Positions 35,656-46,945 of a stretch of DNA of 64,000 nt are shown in pieces; the first letter of the stretch is position 1; each line of letters starts with the position of its first letter. This stretch comes from Podocnemis expansa (taxonomy: Eukaryota; Chordata; Testudines; Podocnemididae). The stretch is taken from assembly GCA_007922195.1 (NCBI GenBank), contig ML682005.1, forward strand, positions 31,264,672 to 31,328,671. The letters run 5' to 3'. The notes under the pieces were generated by a model. That model was not told the DNA's origin. It was given only the letters and a program-made list of their open reading frames with translations, and searched no databases. The position numbers and the translations under genes were made by a program.

Positions 35656-35999
35656 TTCAAGGGGAGAGCCTGGCTGAAGGGAGACCCACCAGTATCTAGA
35701 AGGAAACTCCTATGTTTGTAAGGTTGCTTAAAGTATTATTCTTTCGAAACAAAGCTTTTTGCTTTTGCTTCCTCGTGACCAAATTTGACTTGCTCTTCTT
35801 TCACTTATAATTACTTAAAATCTTTCTGTAGTTAATAAATGTTCATTTGTTTTCTCTAAAGCAGTGGATTTGGTTTGAAGAATGTGGGAGACTAAGCAAG
35901 TCTGGTTAATTTATCAATTTCTTTGTTAAATTGTAAAACTTATATAATCTAATGCTGTTCACTGGGCATAAATGAACATTTTAAAACTGAGGTTTCTAG

Positions 36000-36205
36000 G
36001 GCTGCATAAAGGATTGGGCAGTATTTCCTGGCAGAGATGCAATACTCTGTTTCAGTGCCCAGGGCAAATTCTAATCAGAATGCACCCCTTGTGTTTAGTG
36101 GCACTTGGGGCCAGCAGGGCAAAACACTCCCTTTAATTGAGCAGCTCTATTGAGCCGCTCTGGCTCACATGGCGCAAAGCCCCATTCACCCCACTGTAGT
36201 TTACT
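36000..36205 (-). repeat. hAT-like repeat, inverted relative of 46759-46937
   Basis: The reverse complement shares ordered blocks with 46759-46937: a GGGG…AATGGGGC start, GGCTCAATAGAGCTG, ATTAAAGGG, TGCCACTAA and a TTCTGATTAGAATTTGCCC end. Termini are eroded and no duplication is clear. Confidence 0.5.
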
Positions 36206-36263
36206 GAGGTCATTCTGTTGTATAATCCAAAGCATGACTGGCTAGAAGCACTCACTCGAATTA

Positions 36264-36406
36264 CTATGGGGTAGCCATGTTAGTCAGTGTACAGCAAAAA
36301 CTTGCTTGTACAGCTTGCATCTGACGAAGTGGATTGGAGCCCCCGAAAGCTTATGCTTGAAGAAATCTGTTAGTCTATAAGGTGCCACAGGACTTTGGTT
36401 GTTTTT
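36264..36406 (+). mobile_element. Penelope-like copy, head inverted, 10-bp TSD with one mismatch
   Basis: The left part is the inverted head (GGGGTAGCCATGTTAGTC). The right part is the forward body (GCATCTGACGAAGTGGATTG … GTGCCACAGGACTTTGG). The flanks are ACTCGAATTA (36254-36263) and ACTCAAATTA (36407-36416). Confidence 0.62.
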
Positions 36407-36460
36407 ACTCAAATTAGGATCAGCTTGCTTGCTGGTGACTGTGTGTAGACATCCCAGGAG

Positions 36461-36935
36461 CAGTGGTGTCGCTGGCGTTGGGCACCCCAGGGCACATGCC
36501 CCGGATCCCAATGCCAGTGCCCCGGATCCCTGGCCCAATCGGGCTGGGAATCTGGGTCCTGATCCTCGGTGGGCCGCGGCAGCGGCGGCCACGTCTACGT
36601 CCAGGGATCCAGGGCCTAGTTGGCCGCCCGGCCAGCCCAGCCCCCTGGCCATGGACCCAGGGCCCGGCCGGCTGCCTGCGGCGGCCCCATCCCCTGCTGG
36701 GGATCCAGGGCTGTGGCTGTGAGCCTGGCCTCCAACGGCTGCTTCGGGCCGGGCCGGGATGCGCTGTGCTGCTCTGCGCAACACCGCAGCCTAGCTGCTA
36801 GTGGCAGCACGGCCTCCCCCTGGCCCTATTCTGGGCCAGGGGGTGTGGCCATCTGGCTGGGGGCGGGGCCTGCCCTCTGGGGGGCGGGGGCTGGGCCCGT
36901 GCCCCGGGTACCTCCCGACCCCAGCGATGCCCCTG
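36461..36935. mobile_element. GC-rich hAT-type element with near-perfect 8-bp TSD
   Basis: It starts CAGTGGTGTCGCTGGCG and ends CCCCAGCGATGCCCCTG, an inverted pair. The flanks are CCCAGGAG (36453-36460) and CCCAGCAG (36936-36943). Overlapping GC-rich frames on both strands have no domain and are not annotated as genes. Confidence 0.78.
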
Positions 36936-36943
36936 CCCAGCAG

Positions 36944-37499
36944 TGGGGGTTCTCACAACAGAGCAGGGAGAGACAGGCCTCAAGAACAGCTGATTGGGAT
37001 GACACAACAATACATCCCCAAATTGCACTAGGGGAACATCATGCCTTTGTACATGATTTTTTTGGAGAAAAGAACTTTCCACAGGATAGGAGTGAGAATG
37101 ACTAAAATTTGAGAATGATTAAAGGTGTGGCACAAAAGAGAAATGACCAAATAGCCCAAATGCTCCTAAAGACGAAACCCACTCCATTTTTCATGTAAAA
37201 AACCAATGTTCTGTACTCACTTGAAGGGCAGGAAATGTGTAATGAACTCAGGGGTTATTCACTCCAAACCTATGTATGACGGAGTGTAACTCTGTTGATG
37301 CTTCTTGCATACCAGTGAAGAAGGTTTGTGGGAGGATGGGAGCCAAGTGAGCTGTGATCAGGCATAAAAGATTGCCATACTTGCATGACTGCTAATTTTG
37401 TATGACTGTATAAGTGGCTGAAGAATATATGCTGTATTTCATTGCACCTTTGACATAAAGTGCTCAGTTCAGGCTGCCCTTAGCGACTTTATTCTCTGT
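36944..37499. other. Unassigned DNA
   Basis: Nothing recognised. Confidence 0.4.
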
Positions 37500-37836
37500 A
37501 GCCATGTCCACACCAGGGTTTTATTTCGAAACAACAGCTGTTGTTTCAAAATAAAACCTGGTATGTCCAAACAACATTTTGTTATTTCAAAATGATGGGA
37601 GCCTGTCGTTTTGAAATAACGGCCATTGTTTTGAAAGTGTTAAACCTCGCATCGTATCAAAATAGCCATTGTTTTGAAATGGTTGTTTTGAAACAACAGT
37701 GTTCCGACATGTTGTTTTGAAGTAACAGCTATTTTGGTTCCAGCGCGAGTTGACATTCTTCCTCCCAGGATGCTCAGGGGCCAGGAAGTGCCCTGCCAGC
37801 CTGGTGCCTTGTGCTGCCAGACACAGCACAGCAGGA

Positions 37837-39348
37837 ATGGCCGAGGCTCAAGGTGCTGGGGCACAGGGACGACACTGGGCACCAACCTGGAGCCATGATG
37901 AGACCCTTGCCCTTCTGTGCATCTGGGCAAGGGAGGATATCAGGACTCGGTTCCGGGCATGGCACTGGAACGTAGATGTCTATAAAGACATTGCCCAGGC
38001 ACTGGCACAGGATGGGTACGAGTGCATGACAGAGCAGGTATGCTCAAAAGTAAAAGGGCTCTGGCAGGAGTACACCTGGGCCAGGGATGCCAGGCAGCTC
38101 CACGGGGCAGCAGCTGCCACCACGTGCCCCATCTTTGAGGAGCTCCACGCATTCCTGGACCAGAAGCCCAGTGGCCTGCCATCTTGGCCCCTGGAGTCTG
38201 GCAAGCCCCGCACCATGGCCTCATCATCGGGGCCAGAGAGGGCCCCCTCAGAGGCTGAGGAACCCCTGGACATGGGTGAGAGCAGCCGGCCCAGCAGTGC
38301 TCCACCTGCCAGCCCAGAGCTCATTCCGGAGCAGCACACCAGCAGCCCTGAGGAGGAGCCGGAGGAGGAGGAAGCCACCCTTCAGAGGACATTGCGCTGG
38401 ACATCAGGCGTCCCAGTCAGTGAGTGTTCCCCCTCTCAGGCAGGGAGGTACAGGAATGCAAGGCATGGGTCCTAAGGGGGGCACAGCCCTGGGACAATAG
38501 GGCTCAAGCCCGGGACAGGGTGCATAGGGTCTCCCGTGGACGTAGGTGGCAGGGAAGCATGTGGAGACAGGGACCCATGTCAAAACAGGATGGGGGTACC
38601 TCAACACAGGGGCGGCAATAGGCAGACATGGCAGCATGCAGGGCAGAGAGCCTACAGCCAGCCCTGCTGTCACATGGCCTCGGGAGACTTCCCGGGCCAC
38701 ATGCTGCCAAGGACAGCTCACTACTGTGGGCCACGAGGCCACATGTCCCCTGAGTGCAGTGTACACAGCACACAGACTGGGAATCCTGTTGGCTTTCAGG
38801 GCAGGGGTGTTTGCAGCTCACAGGCTGCACACACCAAAGCCACTCCCTTCTACCCTGTAGCTTATGCACCCACCCGCCAGCCTTCTCCTGGGAGCCCGCC
38901 GATGGCCACCAGGTGCAGGAGGAGAGCCCAGCAGACCTGGCACAACATCCTGGCCAGCCTGCTCCACCTCGGCCAGCAAGTCAAAAAGTTGTCCTGGGCC
39001 TGCTGCGTGGAGCAGGGCAGGTGCCAGGACACCACTGTCCGGCAGCTCCAGAGTGCCGCCAACACCGATGACTGCGTTGTGGCAGCACTGGAGTGGCAGG
39101 CAGCAGCCCTAAAAGGCCAGGCGATGGCCCTTGTGTGCCAGGCGACAGCCCTCAACCACCAGACAGTGGCCCTTGAGAACCTTTACAGTGTCTTCCAACA
39201 CATCAGGATGCACCCTGCCCCCCAGGAGCCAGAACCAGCTGCAGCAAGGGACCCAGCTGTACCTCACTGCTGGCACCCCCAGACCTGGGCTAGCCATGGG
39301 GAAGGGCATGAAGCTGCAGGCCATGCCGCAGGGGTGGCTCCCCCTTAA
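37837..39348 (+). CDS. Harbinger Myb/SANT-like DNA-binding protein (two predicted exons)
   Basis: The first in-frame ATG is at 37837 (MAEAQGAGAQGRHW). Residues about 17-105 form a Myb/SANT-like trihelix: W18 opens TWSHDETLALLCIWAREDI, followed by DIAQALAQDGYECMTEQV, KVKGLWQEY and a CPIFEELHAFL closing helix. This fold is found in Harbinger accessory proteins, which bind transposon ends and help the transposase enter the nucleus and act. An acidic Glu-rich tract follows (EEEPEEEEA). A donor CA|GTGAGT at 38420 and an acceptor CCCTGTAG|CT at 38860/38861 would remove 441 bp (147 codons, including a stop near 38475). This joins a second exon (38861-39348) with a basic RCRRRAQQTW start and an Ala/Gln-rich helical tail. 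The spliced product would be about 356 residues without a stop. The splice sites are inferred. The frame is intact while the partner transposase is broken. Confidence 0.7.
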
Positions 39349-39477
39349 TATGCCCACCCAGCTGTCCTCAAAACCCCACCCCAAATCCCCTCTACCAATT
39401 TCGTCCCCACAGTTCTGCCCCCACTCGACCCTTCCTGCCTCCCAAGCTCCACCTTCCCTGACCCCCTTGTTTGTATT

Positions 39478-39483
39478 AATAAA
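39478..39483 (+). terminator. Polyadenylation signal of the Myb-like gene
   Basis: AATAAA lies 130 bp after the TAA at 39346-39348, in TTGTATTAATAAAACAAG, with GT-rich sequence following at 39535-39560. Confidence 0.55.
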
Positions 39484-39584
39484 ACAAGTTCACCCATGTT
39501 TAAAGTTGTAGTTGAGTGTTTTATTGGGTTGGGTTCAGGGTGTGGGTGGGCTGGGTGGGGGCTGGCTGTGGCAGAACGGTTGAG

Positions 39585-40138
39585 CGGGCAGTGTGGTGGG
39601 GCTTGCACAGATATGTGGGTGACATCGAGTATCCCTCTGCAGTTTGGAAAGCCCAGGACAACAAAACTGGAGATGGTGTCCTGCAGCGCTCCCTGGGTGA
39701 TGAGGCATGGCAGCAGGACCGTGCTTATGGCATGGGTGACCTGCAGCAGCACTTCCCCGATGGTGGACCTCCCAAAGCTGAAGAGCTGGGCAATGGACCT
39801 GTGGGACTCGGAAGTGGCCATCTTCCAGAGAGCGATGGCCACTCTCTTGTCCACGGGGATGGCAGCCCTCCTCACCATGTCCCTTTGGTGCAGGACTGGG
39901 TGAGCTTGGCGATGAGGTGGGTGAAGGTCTCCCTGCTAACCTGGAGGTTCCTCCTCCAGTGTTTGTTGCTCCAGGTTTGTAGGACAACCCACTCCCACCA
40001 GTCTGTGATGGTGTCCAGTGCCCAGATGCGCTGTGGCACAGAAGGGGGATGGGGAGCTATTGCTGCTGTGAAGGCCATTGAGACAATGGTCTGTGGCTCA
40101 GGTCTGGGCTCATTGGGATCAGGGAAAGTGTGTCCCAC
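39585..40138 (-). pseudogene. PIF/Harbinger transposase, N-terminal part only
   Basis: Two frames on the minus strand together give the front half of a HARBI1-like transposase. From 40138: WWEWVVLQTWSNKHWRRNLQ (helical N-terminal region), FTHLIAKL. From 39878: IPVDKRVAIALWKMA, RSIAQLFSFGRSTIGEVLL (helix-turn-helix type), LGFPNCRGILDVTHISV, where the Asp of LDVTHI matches the first catalytic Asp of the DDE triad. A frameshift near 39880 separates them. Shortly after the first Asp the similarity stops, and the frame runs into sequence downstream of the Myb-like gene. The second Asp and the Glu are missing. An internal deletion, not just point decay, therefore inactivated it. Confidence 0.82.
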
Positions 40139-40490
40139 AGCAGGACAGCACCCTGCAGGCTAGCAGCGGGTCTACCAAGTGCTCGAGGATGGCATGGGGG
40201 CTGCGGAGCTTCCATAACCATCTCTCTCGCAAGCTCTTAGGCATCACAATGCCCAGGGAGGGGAAGTCAGTGCCTGCTTTTACACAATTGGCTGGCAACA
40301 TGGCCGCCAACATGACCCAGTGAGGCAGCCGTGTTGCCACACCTCCCATGCTGCCCCTCTCCTGAAGCAAAGTAGCATGTCCACACACAGGGCATGCCAT
40401 TTTGCTTTGAGGGATTCCCTTATTTCAAATTAGCATTTTCTTAATATGAATTAAGTTATTTCAAAATAACATTTAAATGTGAACATAGCC

Positions 40491-43007
40491 TCTAGCAACC
40501 TTACAGGCTATATGGTTGAACAGCAGTGTACAGGGTTTGAAGGGTTTGTTTATAATCTGTTATAATTGACAGTACAACACATACTTTTAGGGTTCAGTAT
40601 ATCTGTTTTTCCACTGTATGAGTTGTCTCTGTCATAAGAAAGTAGTAGAAAGAGGTATTGATGGGTCTGAGAAGTGATACAATTAGGAACAGTTTGATTG
40701 CAGAGAAGGCTGAAGAATTTCTTAATGCAGGACTAAAAATGCATGGTTACTGTGGATCATAAAATATGTCAGTATGTACATATGATCTGCTTTGATTTGT
40801 GGAAGAACTGTGTTCAAAGAAGGGCTTGATGGAACTGGGGGAGTTCACGTTTTCTTATTAAATGTTTCACCATCTGTTTCTGAGTGACCTGTAGCATTTC
40901 GAGTATTCTATGCAAGACATTTTGATTTGCATAGTGTACTTCGTTGTACTTCCTTTACTTTCTAATTGTCTAGCTAGTTATGTGAAAGTTCAAGCAGTTT
41001 CTGAAGAACATTCTCAAAAAAAATCTTTAGTGAATTTCAATTTGGTATAAAATGCTTGTCTGACAGCACTAAGTATCATTGGGTAAGACCTAGAGTAGGT
41101 ACCATGTCAAGTATACTAAGCATTAGCATCAGAATACCATGGTGGTTAGTGGTAAAGAAAATCCTGAGGGGGAAAAAGAGGTTGTGTTTAAAAGCTATTT
41201 TGTTTTAATCTGAAACTTGTTCTCAATCCTGCAATAGTTCAAAATCAGCATGGACATAATCTTCTGAACTTTTTTCAAATCAACTTTTGCTATTCATTTG
41301 TTCTCTCACTGATAGCCTGCATCTCTACTGCCTAGCATGTTGTTGTACACCCATTTAAATTTGTGCAAAGTGCTAGCTTTCTGATTTGGCAACTGTCAGA
41401 AGAAAGCTGGATGCACTAAACCAGGCGTAGTTTCCGCATGACAGAGAAGGTGAGCCCAATTGAGCCTATTAAAGGTGGAAGTGCAACTCTGGTGTTAAAA
41501 GGCCTGTGAGAGGGCATAAAGAGGAAGAGGTTGAAGTAGGTTGTACCATAGGTGTGAAGCTAACTCTAGTGGGGATCTCTGGAACAAGTGGTTAGATGTA
41601 TGGGAGGGTAACACTGGGACTAAGATTTCACAAGGGGGAGCAGAGCTGTTTGGATGAGCACAAGAGCTGTCTGAGAAGGGAAGCTAGCAAGAAGCAAGTT
41701 TACCAGAGAGTTATGGGATAGTCTACAAAACCTGTGAACGAAGGATGAGCTGATGAACTTTTTTCTCTTTTATGTGATGTTTGGACCAACTTCCTTTAAA
41801 GAAGATTGAGCATGGCAGTGAGTGATTGTTAATTGGACTAGAAGTCCTCTCTGTATTAATAGTGGAGAATGCAGGATCTTCTACTGGCTTCTGATAAAAG
41901 TGAAGAGAGAGGTACTCTCTGGAGTCCAGTGAGAGAGGCAAAAGAGACAAAAGTGTCAGAGTGAACTTCTCCCACAATGACTGGCAGCCACTATACTATA
42001 ACACTTTACATTCACTTTGCATGATGGAAGATAATTACACAGGGCGTAAAGCATCTGGTTCACAAACATGAACAGGCAAACCAATAAATAACATGATATA
42101 TGTGTCTTTTTTAAAGTTCTTCTACAGGCTAGGAAGGAAAAGAGGTTATTCCTTTTGCCTGTACATTACTAAGCAGCTATTACAGTGCTCAAGATATTAC
42201 AGTGGTGAAGGCCAGCTAAGCAGTTAGATTGATAAACATAAGGCACCCCAGGTGGAACAGGTTCTGACTTCAAGCAAGTAGAAAATATAGCAGAGTTTCT
42301 ATTTTTGTGCATGTGGGTGGGGGAATAGTTTTATTTTTGCATTCATGTTACATTTTGGAAGAAAGTGTTTGTGTTTACTAATAAATGTTAGGGGCACTAT
42401 GCTCTCTTCTGAGACAATATCAATCATTAGTGGAATTAAGGTCTGGGATTATTTAGGGGGAAAAATAATCTTTAACAGTTGTTAAAGCAGGTCACACTTG
42501 CAATAGATAAATGAGTTGATGCTTACCAATATATTAAAAGGCAAGTTCTTCATAATATTTAATAGTTGAAAGAAAAATATCTTGAGACACCCAACCAAAT
42601 AGGTCTAGGCCCAATATTTTTAAAGTTAAACTTAAGAACAGAAACATGTACATGACTATACAAACACTTCTGTGAAACACCTCTTTAAAATATTAACATC
42701 CCATTTGCCGCTGAGAACAAACACAACAGTATTATACTAAGAAAATTAACACAGAAAAATAGTAAATGAAAATGAAAGTAGTCTGTTTGATTTACTGTTG
42801 CTATTGAATGACGTGCAAAAAGTAAAAAACAGAATGTAAACCTCATGGGCATTTTGATTCAGATAATGAAATCATGGTAAATGATAATATTTCTTTCTTA
42901 ATACTGTTGCTTTGAAATCTTGAAATTGCTTGTGCAGCTAATAAAATGCATAAAATCAGCCATTATTCATAAGTGGTAAGACAGATTCTGCCACCCGTAT
43001 TCACATG
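40491..43007. other. Unassigned AT-rich DNA
   Basis: No gene or element recognised over about 2.5 kb. Confidence 0.4.
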
Positions 43008-44101
43008 GGGTATGTCCATAGACAGATTTTAAATCAAAATAATGCTGATTATTTCAATTTTAAAAAAGTTTATGTCCACATGACATTTTCTTATTTCAAA
43101 ATAAGAAGTTTCCTTATTTCAAAATAAGGAAAATTATTTTGATACAATAAAATGAAGTATTATATTGAAATGAAGGTTATATTGAAATAGTCATTTCGAT
43201 ATAACCCTCTGTGGACCTGTTATATCGATGTAACCTTACATTGATATAACATGTCTGACCCTCCTCACAGGGTGCATGGCACCCTGGAAGGAAGCCCCCC
43301 CCCAAACCCTGGCCAAGGAATGGATCAGCACCCTGGCCAGGGAGGGAGGGGGTGTACAGGGTTGCAGAGGGGCACACCCCCTCCTCCACTGGCTGGGCCA
43401 GTGGTGGGAAAACACCCTGTGCCCAGCTCCACCTGTGAGAGCCTGGCGACAGGGAAAGGGAGCCCCACAAGCCCGGCTCCCCCCATGAGAGCTGGGCACA
43501 CGGGAAAAGGGAGCCCCATGCACGCGGCTCCCTCCACGCTAGCACAGGGGGAGCCAGGCGTGCTGGGGCTTCCTTTTCCTTGCATGCCTATTAGCGCAGG
43601 GGGAGCCATGCGCACAGGGCTCCTTTTCCCTGCCACCCAGCAAGGGGGGAGGTGGGTGCATGGAGGTCCCTTTCCTCGCATGCCTGGCTAACACAGGGTG
43701 AGCTGGGTGTGCCAGGTTCCCATGTCCTCCATGGCTAGCTGAGCTGGAAGGCTGCAACCAGTCTAGTGGGATATCTGTTCCCCCACTGGGCTCTGGGAGC
43801 CCAAAGCCAGTGGGGGCTTTTTTCCCCTGCTAATGGCTTTCCTGGGGAGAGCCAAGCAGGAGACTGGGTGGCAACATGGCCCTGCCAGGGGGCCATATAG
43901 CCACACCACCCAAGATGTCCCTCTCCTAAATCAAACTAGCAAGTCCTGTCCCTGGACATGGTAGTTCGATTTGTTTGTTTGTTTGTTTTTTGTGGGGACC
44001 TATTAAATTGATTTGTTAAATCGATTTAATGATTGTTATATCAATTTAACTTAAATCACTTCAAGTTAAATTGATTTAACTCTCTGTGTGTGGACATAGC
44101 C
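43008..44101. mobile_element. Non-autonomous Harbinger-type element, 1.1 kb
   Basis: It starts GGGTATGTCCATAG and ends GTGTGGACATAGCC, flanked by ATG at 43005-43007 and 44102-44104 (3-bp duplication). The right subterminal block (GGCAACATGGCC … GCCACACC … GTCCCTCTCCTAAATCAAAC) parallels 40295-40385 of the Harbinger element. The GC-rich interior has imperfect repeats of GGGAGCC/GGCTCCC words in both orientations (about 43440-43690). Frames there are repeat-driven with no recognisable domain. Confidence 0.75.
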
Positions 44102-44104
44102 ATG

Positions 44105-45554
44105 TAGTGGCATCTTATTTCACAACTAGTCCTATGGGTACCAATGTGCCTGCTTGTTAAATAATGTTCTACTGGGTACAAGGAAGTTTAGCAGACTCTG
44201 ACCTTCCCTCTTCCAGTTAGGCTCAGGCGGGCTGTAGTGTGCTCACCTATGAGCTTCCATCTAGCCCACCAAAGGGATCTGGCTGATGGTCTGCAGTACA
44301 GCTGCTGCTCCCCTCTCCTGGCCCTGCCTCTTCCCCTCCCTCTCATGGGCCCAGTAGTGCCTTGGTGGGAGCATAGTGACCACTCCACCCAGGGCCCAGC
44401 TGCATTCTGGTTGGCGTGCTGTGGCCATTCTATCCTCCCAGCTCCACTCCTTCCTTCCCAGCCCCCTAAGAAAGGAGCAATTAGCATAAAGCTCATAACA
44501 GATCATGATAAAACCTGTATTTTAACTGCTTCCATGGATGAGAGAGTTGGTTCTACTCATCTTGTCTAAGTAACAGAGGGCATTCCTGCCCCAAACCTGC
44601 ATATAAGTGCCCCCTCTCTCTTTCTGGTCACCTGTGTGGGAGAAGGGAAAGTTCCTCAGCTGGCTTGATAAATCTGTCCAAAGAGACAAAAGACTTACAG
44701 AACTAACACTAACTGCATGCTAAGAATTCTTGCCACTCTTCAGGTGGTGTTTAACAACTTGGAACCTTCACTTTTAATTGTCCAAGTGAATTCAATTTAT
44801 TGTAGTTGGAAACACAAACTAACTATTTTAAAAAGGTGTTCTGGGTATGTGGTATGAATAGAAAGCATTATACTTAAAGCTGACTTTTAAGATAACCCTA
44901 CTGAGTAGTATTCAGGAAAAAAAAGAATGTCAAGCTAAGTAACTAACACTGTATTACATATCACTGAAATGACATCGGTCTCAATTACAAAGGGTAAATG
45001 GTGGTTTCATTGGAAATTTGTGTTAGAATAAAATAAATTAAGTTTGCACCCCACCCACAAAATCCATAAACCAAAAATCCTTTAGTGAGAGTATATTCTG
45101 CCATGATGACCTCAATGTTAGGAAACCCTAGTTTATTAAATTGATTGATTCATTAGCCATATAAAGCACAAATCTGTAAGAGAAACATTCAATTTTTCAT
45201 TTCTAGTTAATTCTGTAGTTTCACATTGTTGATATATCAAAAAGGGGAAGGAACAACTAGAATTTATGGACTATACTGGACTAGAAAAACTCTATTTCCA
45301 TTTTCAAGTCTCCTGAAACTAATTACAATTATACACATAGTTTCCTGCATTTGACTGGAAAATATTAGGGAACAACTCCTACTTATAACATAGTATGACA
45401 GAAAACACAATCAAGGATAATGAGTCCCTTAGTCTTATTTTTATAAAAGGATATCCTGTTGCATCTAGTTCTCTTAATTAGCAACGGAACTTATTTTTCA
45501 GGATTGTATTACATTTCTCCATTCTCTCAAATCATAATGGCATAGACTGCAGTC
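44105..45554. other. Unassigned DNA with a GC-rich patch
   Basis: About 44200-44470 is GC-rich without an identifiable element. The rest is AT-rich. Confidence 0.4.
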
Positions 45555-45753
45555 AGACATGCAGCCTAGTGGGTAGAGCAGGGGATATAGCATTCTGTTC
45601 CCAGTTCTCTCACTAGCTTTGTGGATGATCTCACAGCACTGTCTTTAGCCTCAGTTTCCCCAGCTGTAAAAAGTAGATCCTACGACCTCCTTTGTAAAAG
45701 TGTTCTGAGATCTACTGATAAAGAGAACTATATAAGTGGTAGGTGTTATTATT
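45555..45753 (+). repeat. tRNA-derived SINE
   Basis: CATGCAGCCTAGTGGGTAGA, GTTCCCAGTTCTCTCACTAG, TAGCCTCAGTTTCCCCAGCT, 'GAGATCTACTGATAAAGAGA' and CTATATAAGTGGTAGGTGTT with a TATTATT tail match the cryptodire SINE along its length. It is better preserved than the other copies here. Confidence 0.85.
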
Positions 45754-46750
45754 TGTTTACTGTCTCTTATGTTCCTTTCCCATAAAGAGTTGGGTGCCCA
45801 CATCCTGAGGCAGGCACCCAAAAACAAAAGTTACTTTTGAAAATATGGGGCAAATTTGAAAAATGTCTGCCATGCAATAGAGATAAAGGCTCAGTCCTTT
45901 TCTCCAAGATTCCCCCCAATGTGGGTGTAGTTGACTACTATGCAACCTGCTTCACACCCACTAGCATAGTGGTTATGTGATGGCGAGGGATGAGTGGCCA
46001 GAGTGCCATGTGCTCTAGCTATGCTCTTGGGGCATTTGGAGCAGCAGACTTCAAAAGAAAAAGAAAATCCAATGCTGTATCAGCAAACAATTCATTATAG
46101 TACAGACTGAGCCAAGGAATGTCCTAGGGGAGCTGACTCAGTCCCCTGCTCTAACCAAGATTGTCAACCCCAAGTGCTCAAAAATCAGTGTCAAGTTCCA
46201 AAATGATGTTATTGGCTTAACAATCATGAGATTAAAATAAACAACCAAATACATCTCAGGTACTCTTATTGGCCATCTGTTTCAATTCTTTCAGGGTCCA
46301 TATTTTGACTTTTTTTCTTGGTTGTTGGTGGTTTCTGTTTTTCAGAAGCCATCGGCTACATATTCTGTATTTAAAGTTGATACTATGGGCGTTCACTTGG
46401 TTCTGTGAGCTGGGACTTTGAGAATAACACTTAATATTGAGAAATTTGTGATAAAAATCAAAACTCCTTTGGACAGTCAGGATGATGGATAGGGACCTTA
46501 TTTAAATGACAATCTGATCCTTGCTACTTAGTAACCTGGTTTCAAAAATCCTCTTTTGCAAACCCCCCCCCCCCCCGGTCAGTTAAAAGAGCATTAAAAT
46601 TTTTTGAATGAGTCTTTGGTAATACCTGTTCACTTGAATTATATTAACTTAAAGTCCTTTGGAAAGACAAAAATGTACCAAACTGAGAGACCAATCAGTC
46701 GCTTTCAAGATGGAGATCCTTCAAATCCAGCTCTGGAAACTTAACTCCTT
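45754..46750. other. Unassigned DNA
   Basis: Contains a poly-C run at 46563-46576. No gene is seen. Confidence 0.45.
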
Positions 46751-46758
46751 CCAAGTCT

Positions 46759-46937
46759 CAGGGCCGTAACTATGGTGGGGCCAATGGGGCACAGCCCAGG
46801 GTGGCCCAAAGCAGCTCAATAGAGCTGTGCTATTAAAGGGGTGGCTTTGCAGCACCAACTCTGAGCTCCACTAATGGGAAGGGGCACGTTCCGATTGGAA
46901 CGAGCCCCGGCCGGCAAAATGCCACATTATGGCTCTG
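46759..46937 (+). mobile_element. hAT-type MITE with near-perfect 8-bp TSD
   Basis: It starts CAGGGCCGTAACTATGG and ends CCACATTATGGCTCTG. The flanks are CCAAGTCT (46751-46758) and CCAAGCCT (46938-46945). Same family as 36000-36205, opposite orientation. Confidence 0.75.
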
Positions 46938-46945
46938 CCAAGCCT

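Larger units (their letters stand above)
37500..40490. mobile_element. PIF/Harbinger DNA transposon, about 3 kb
   Basis: The left end reads GTAGCCATGTCCACACCAGG and the right end GTGAACATAGCC, an inverted pair. Subterminal arms carry TTATTTCGAAA/TTGTTTTGAAA palindromic words. The interior encodes the two proteins expected of Harbinger elements, a Myb/SANT-like DNA-binding protein (plus) and a DDE transposase (minus), in convergent orientation. The transposase lacks its C-terminal half, so the copy cannot mobilise itself. The GC-rich interior contrasts with its AT-rich surroundings. A 3-bp TCT next to each end could be the target duplication, but this is uncertain. Confidence 0.85.

Noticed and set aside
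36284..37105. Overlapping GC-rich frames on both strands
   Set aside because: They overlap a GC-rich hAT element, a Penelope-like copy and their flanks. Open frames here follow from base composition.
43177..43757. Long frames within the 43-44 kb element
   Set aside because: They reflect GGGAGCC/GGCTCCC repeats and occur in all frames. No Harbinger protein similarity is visible.
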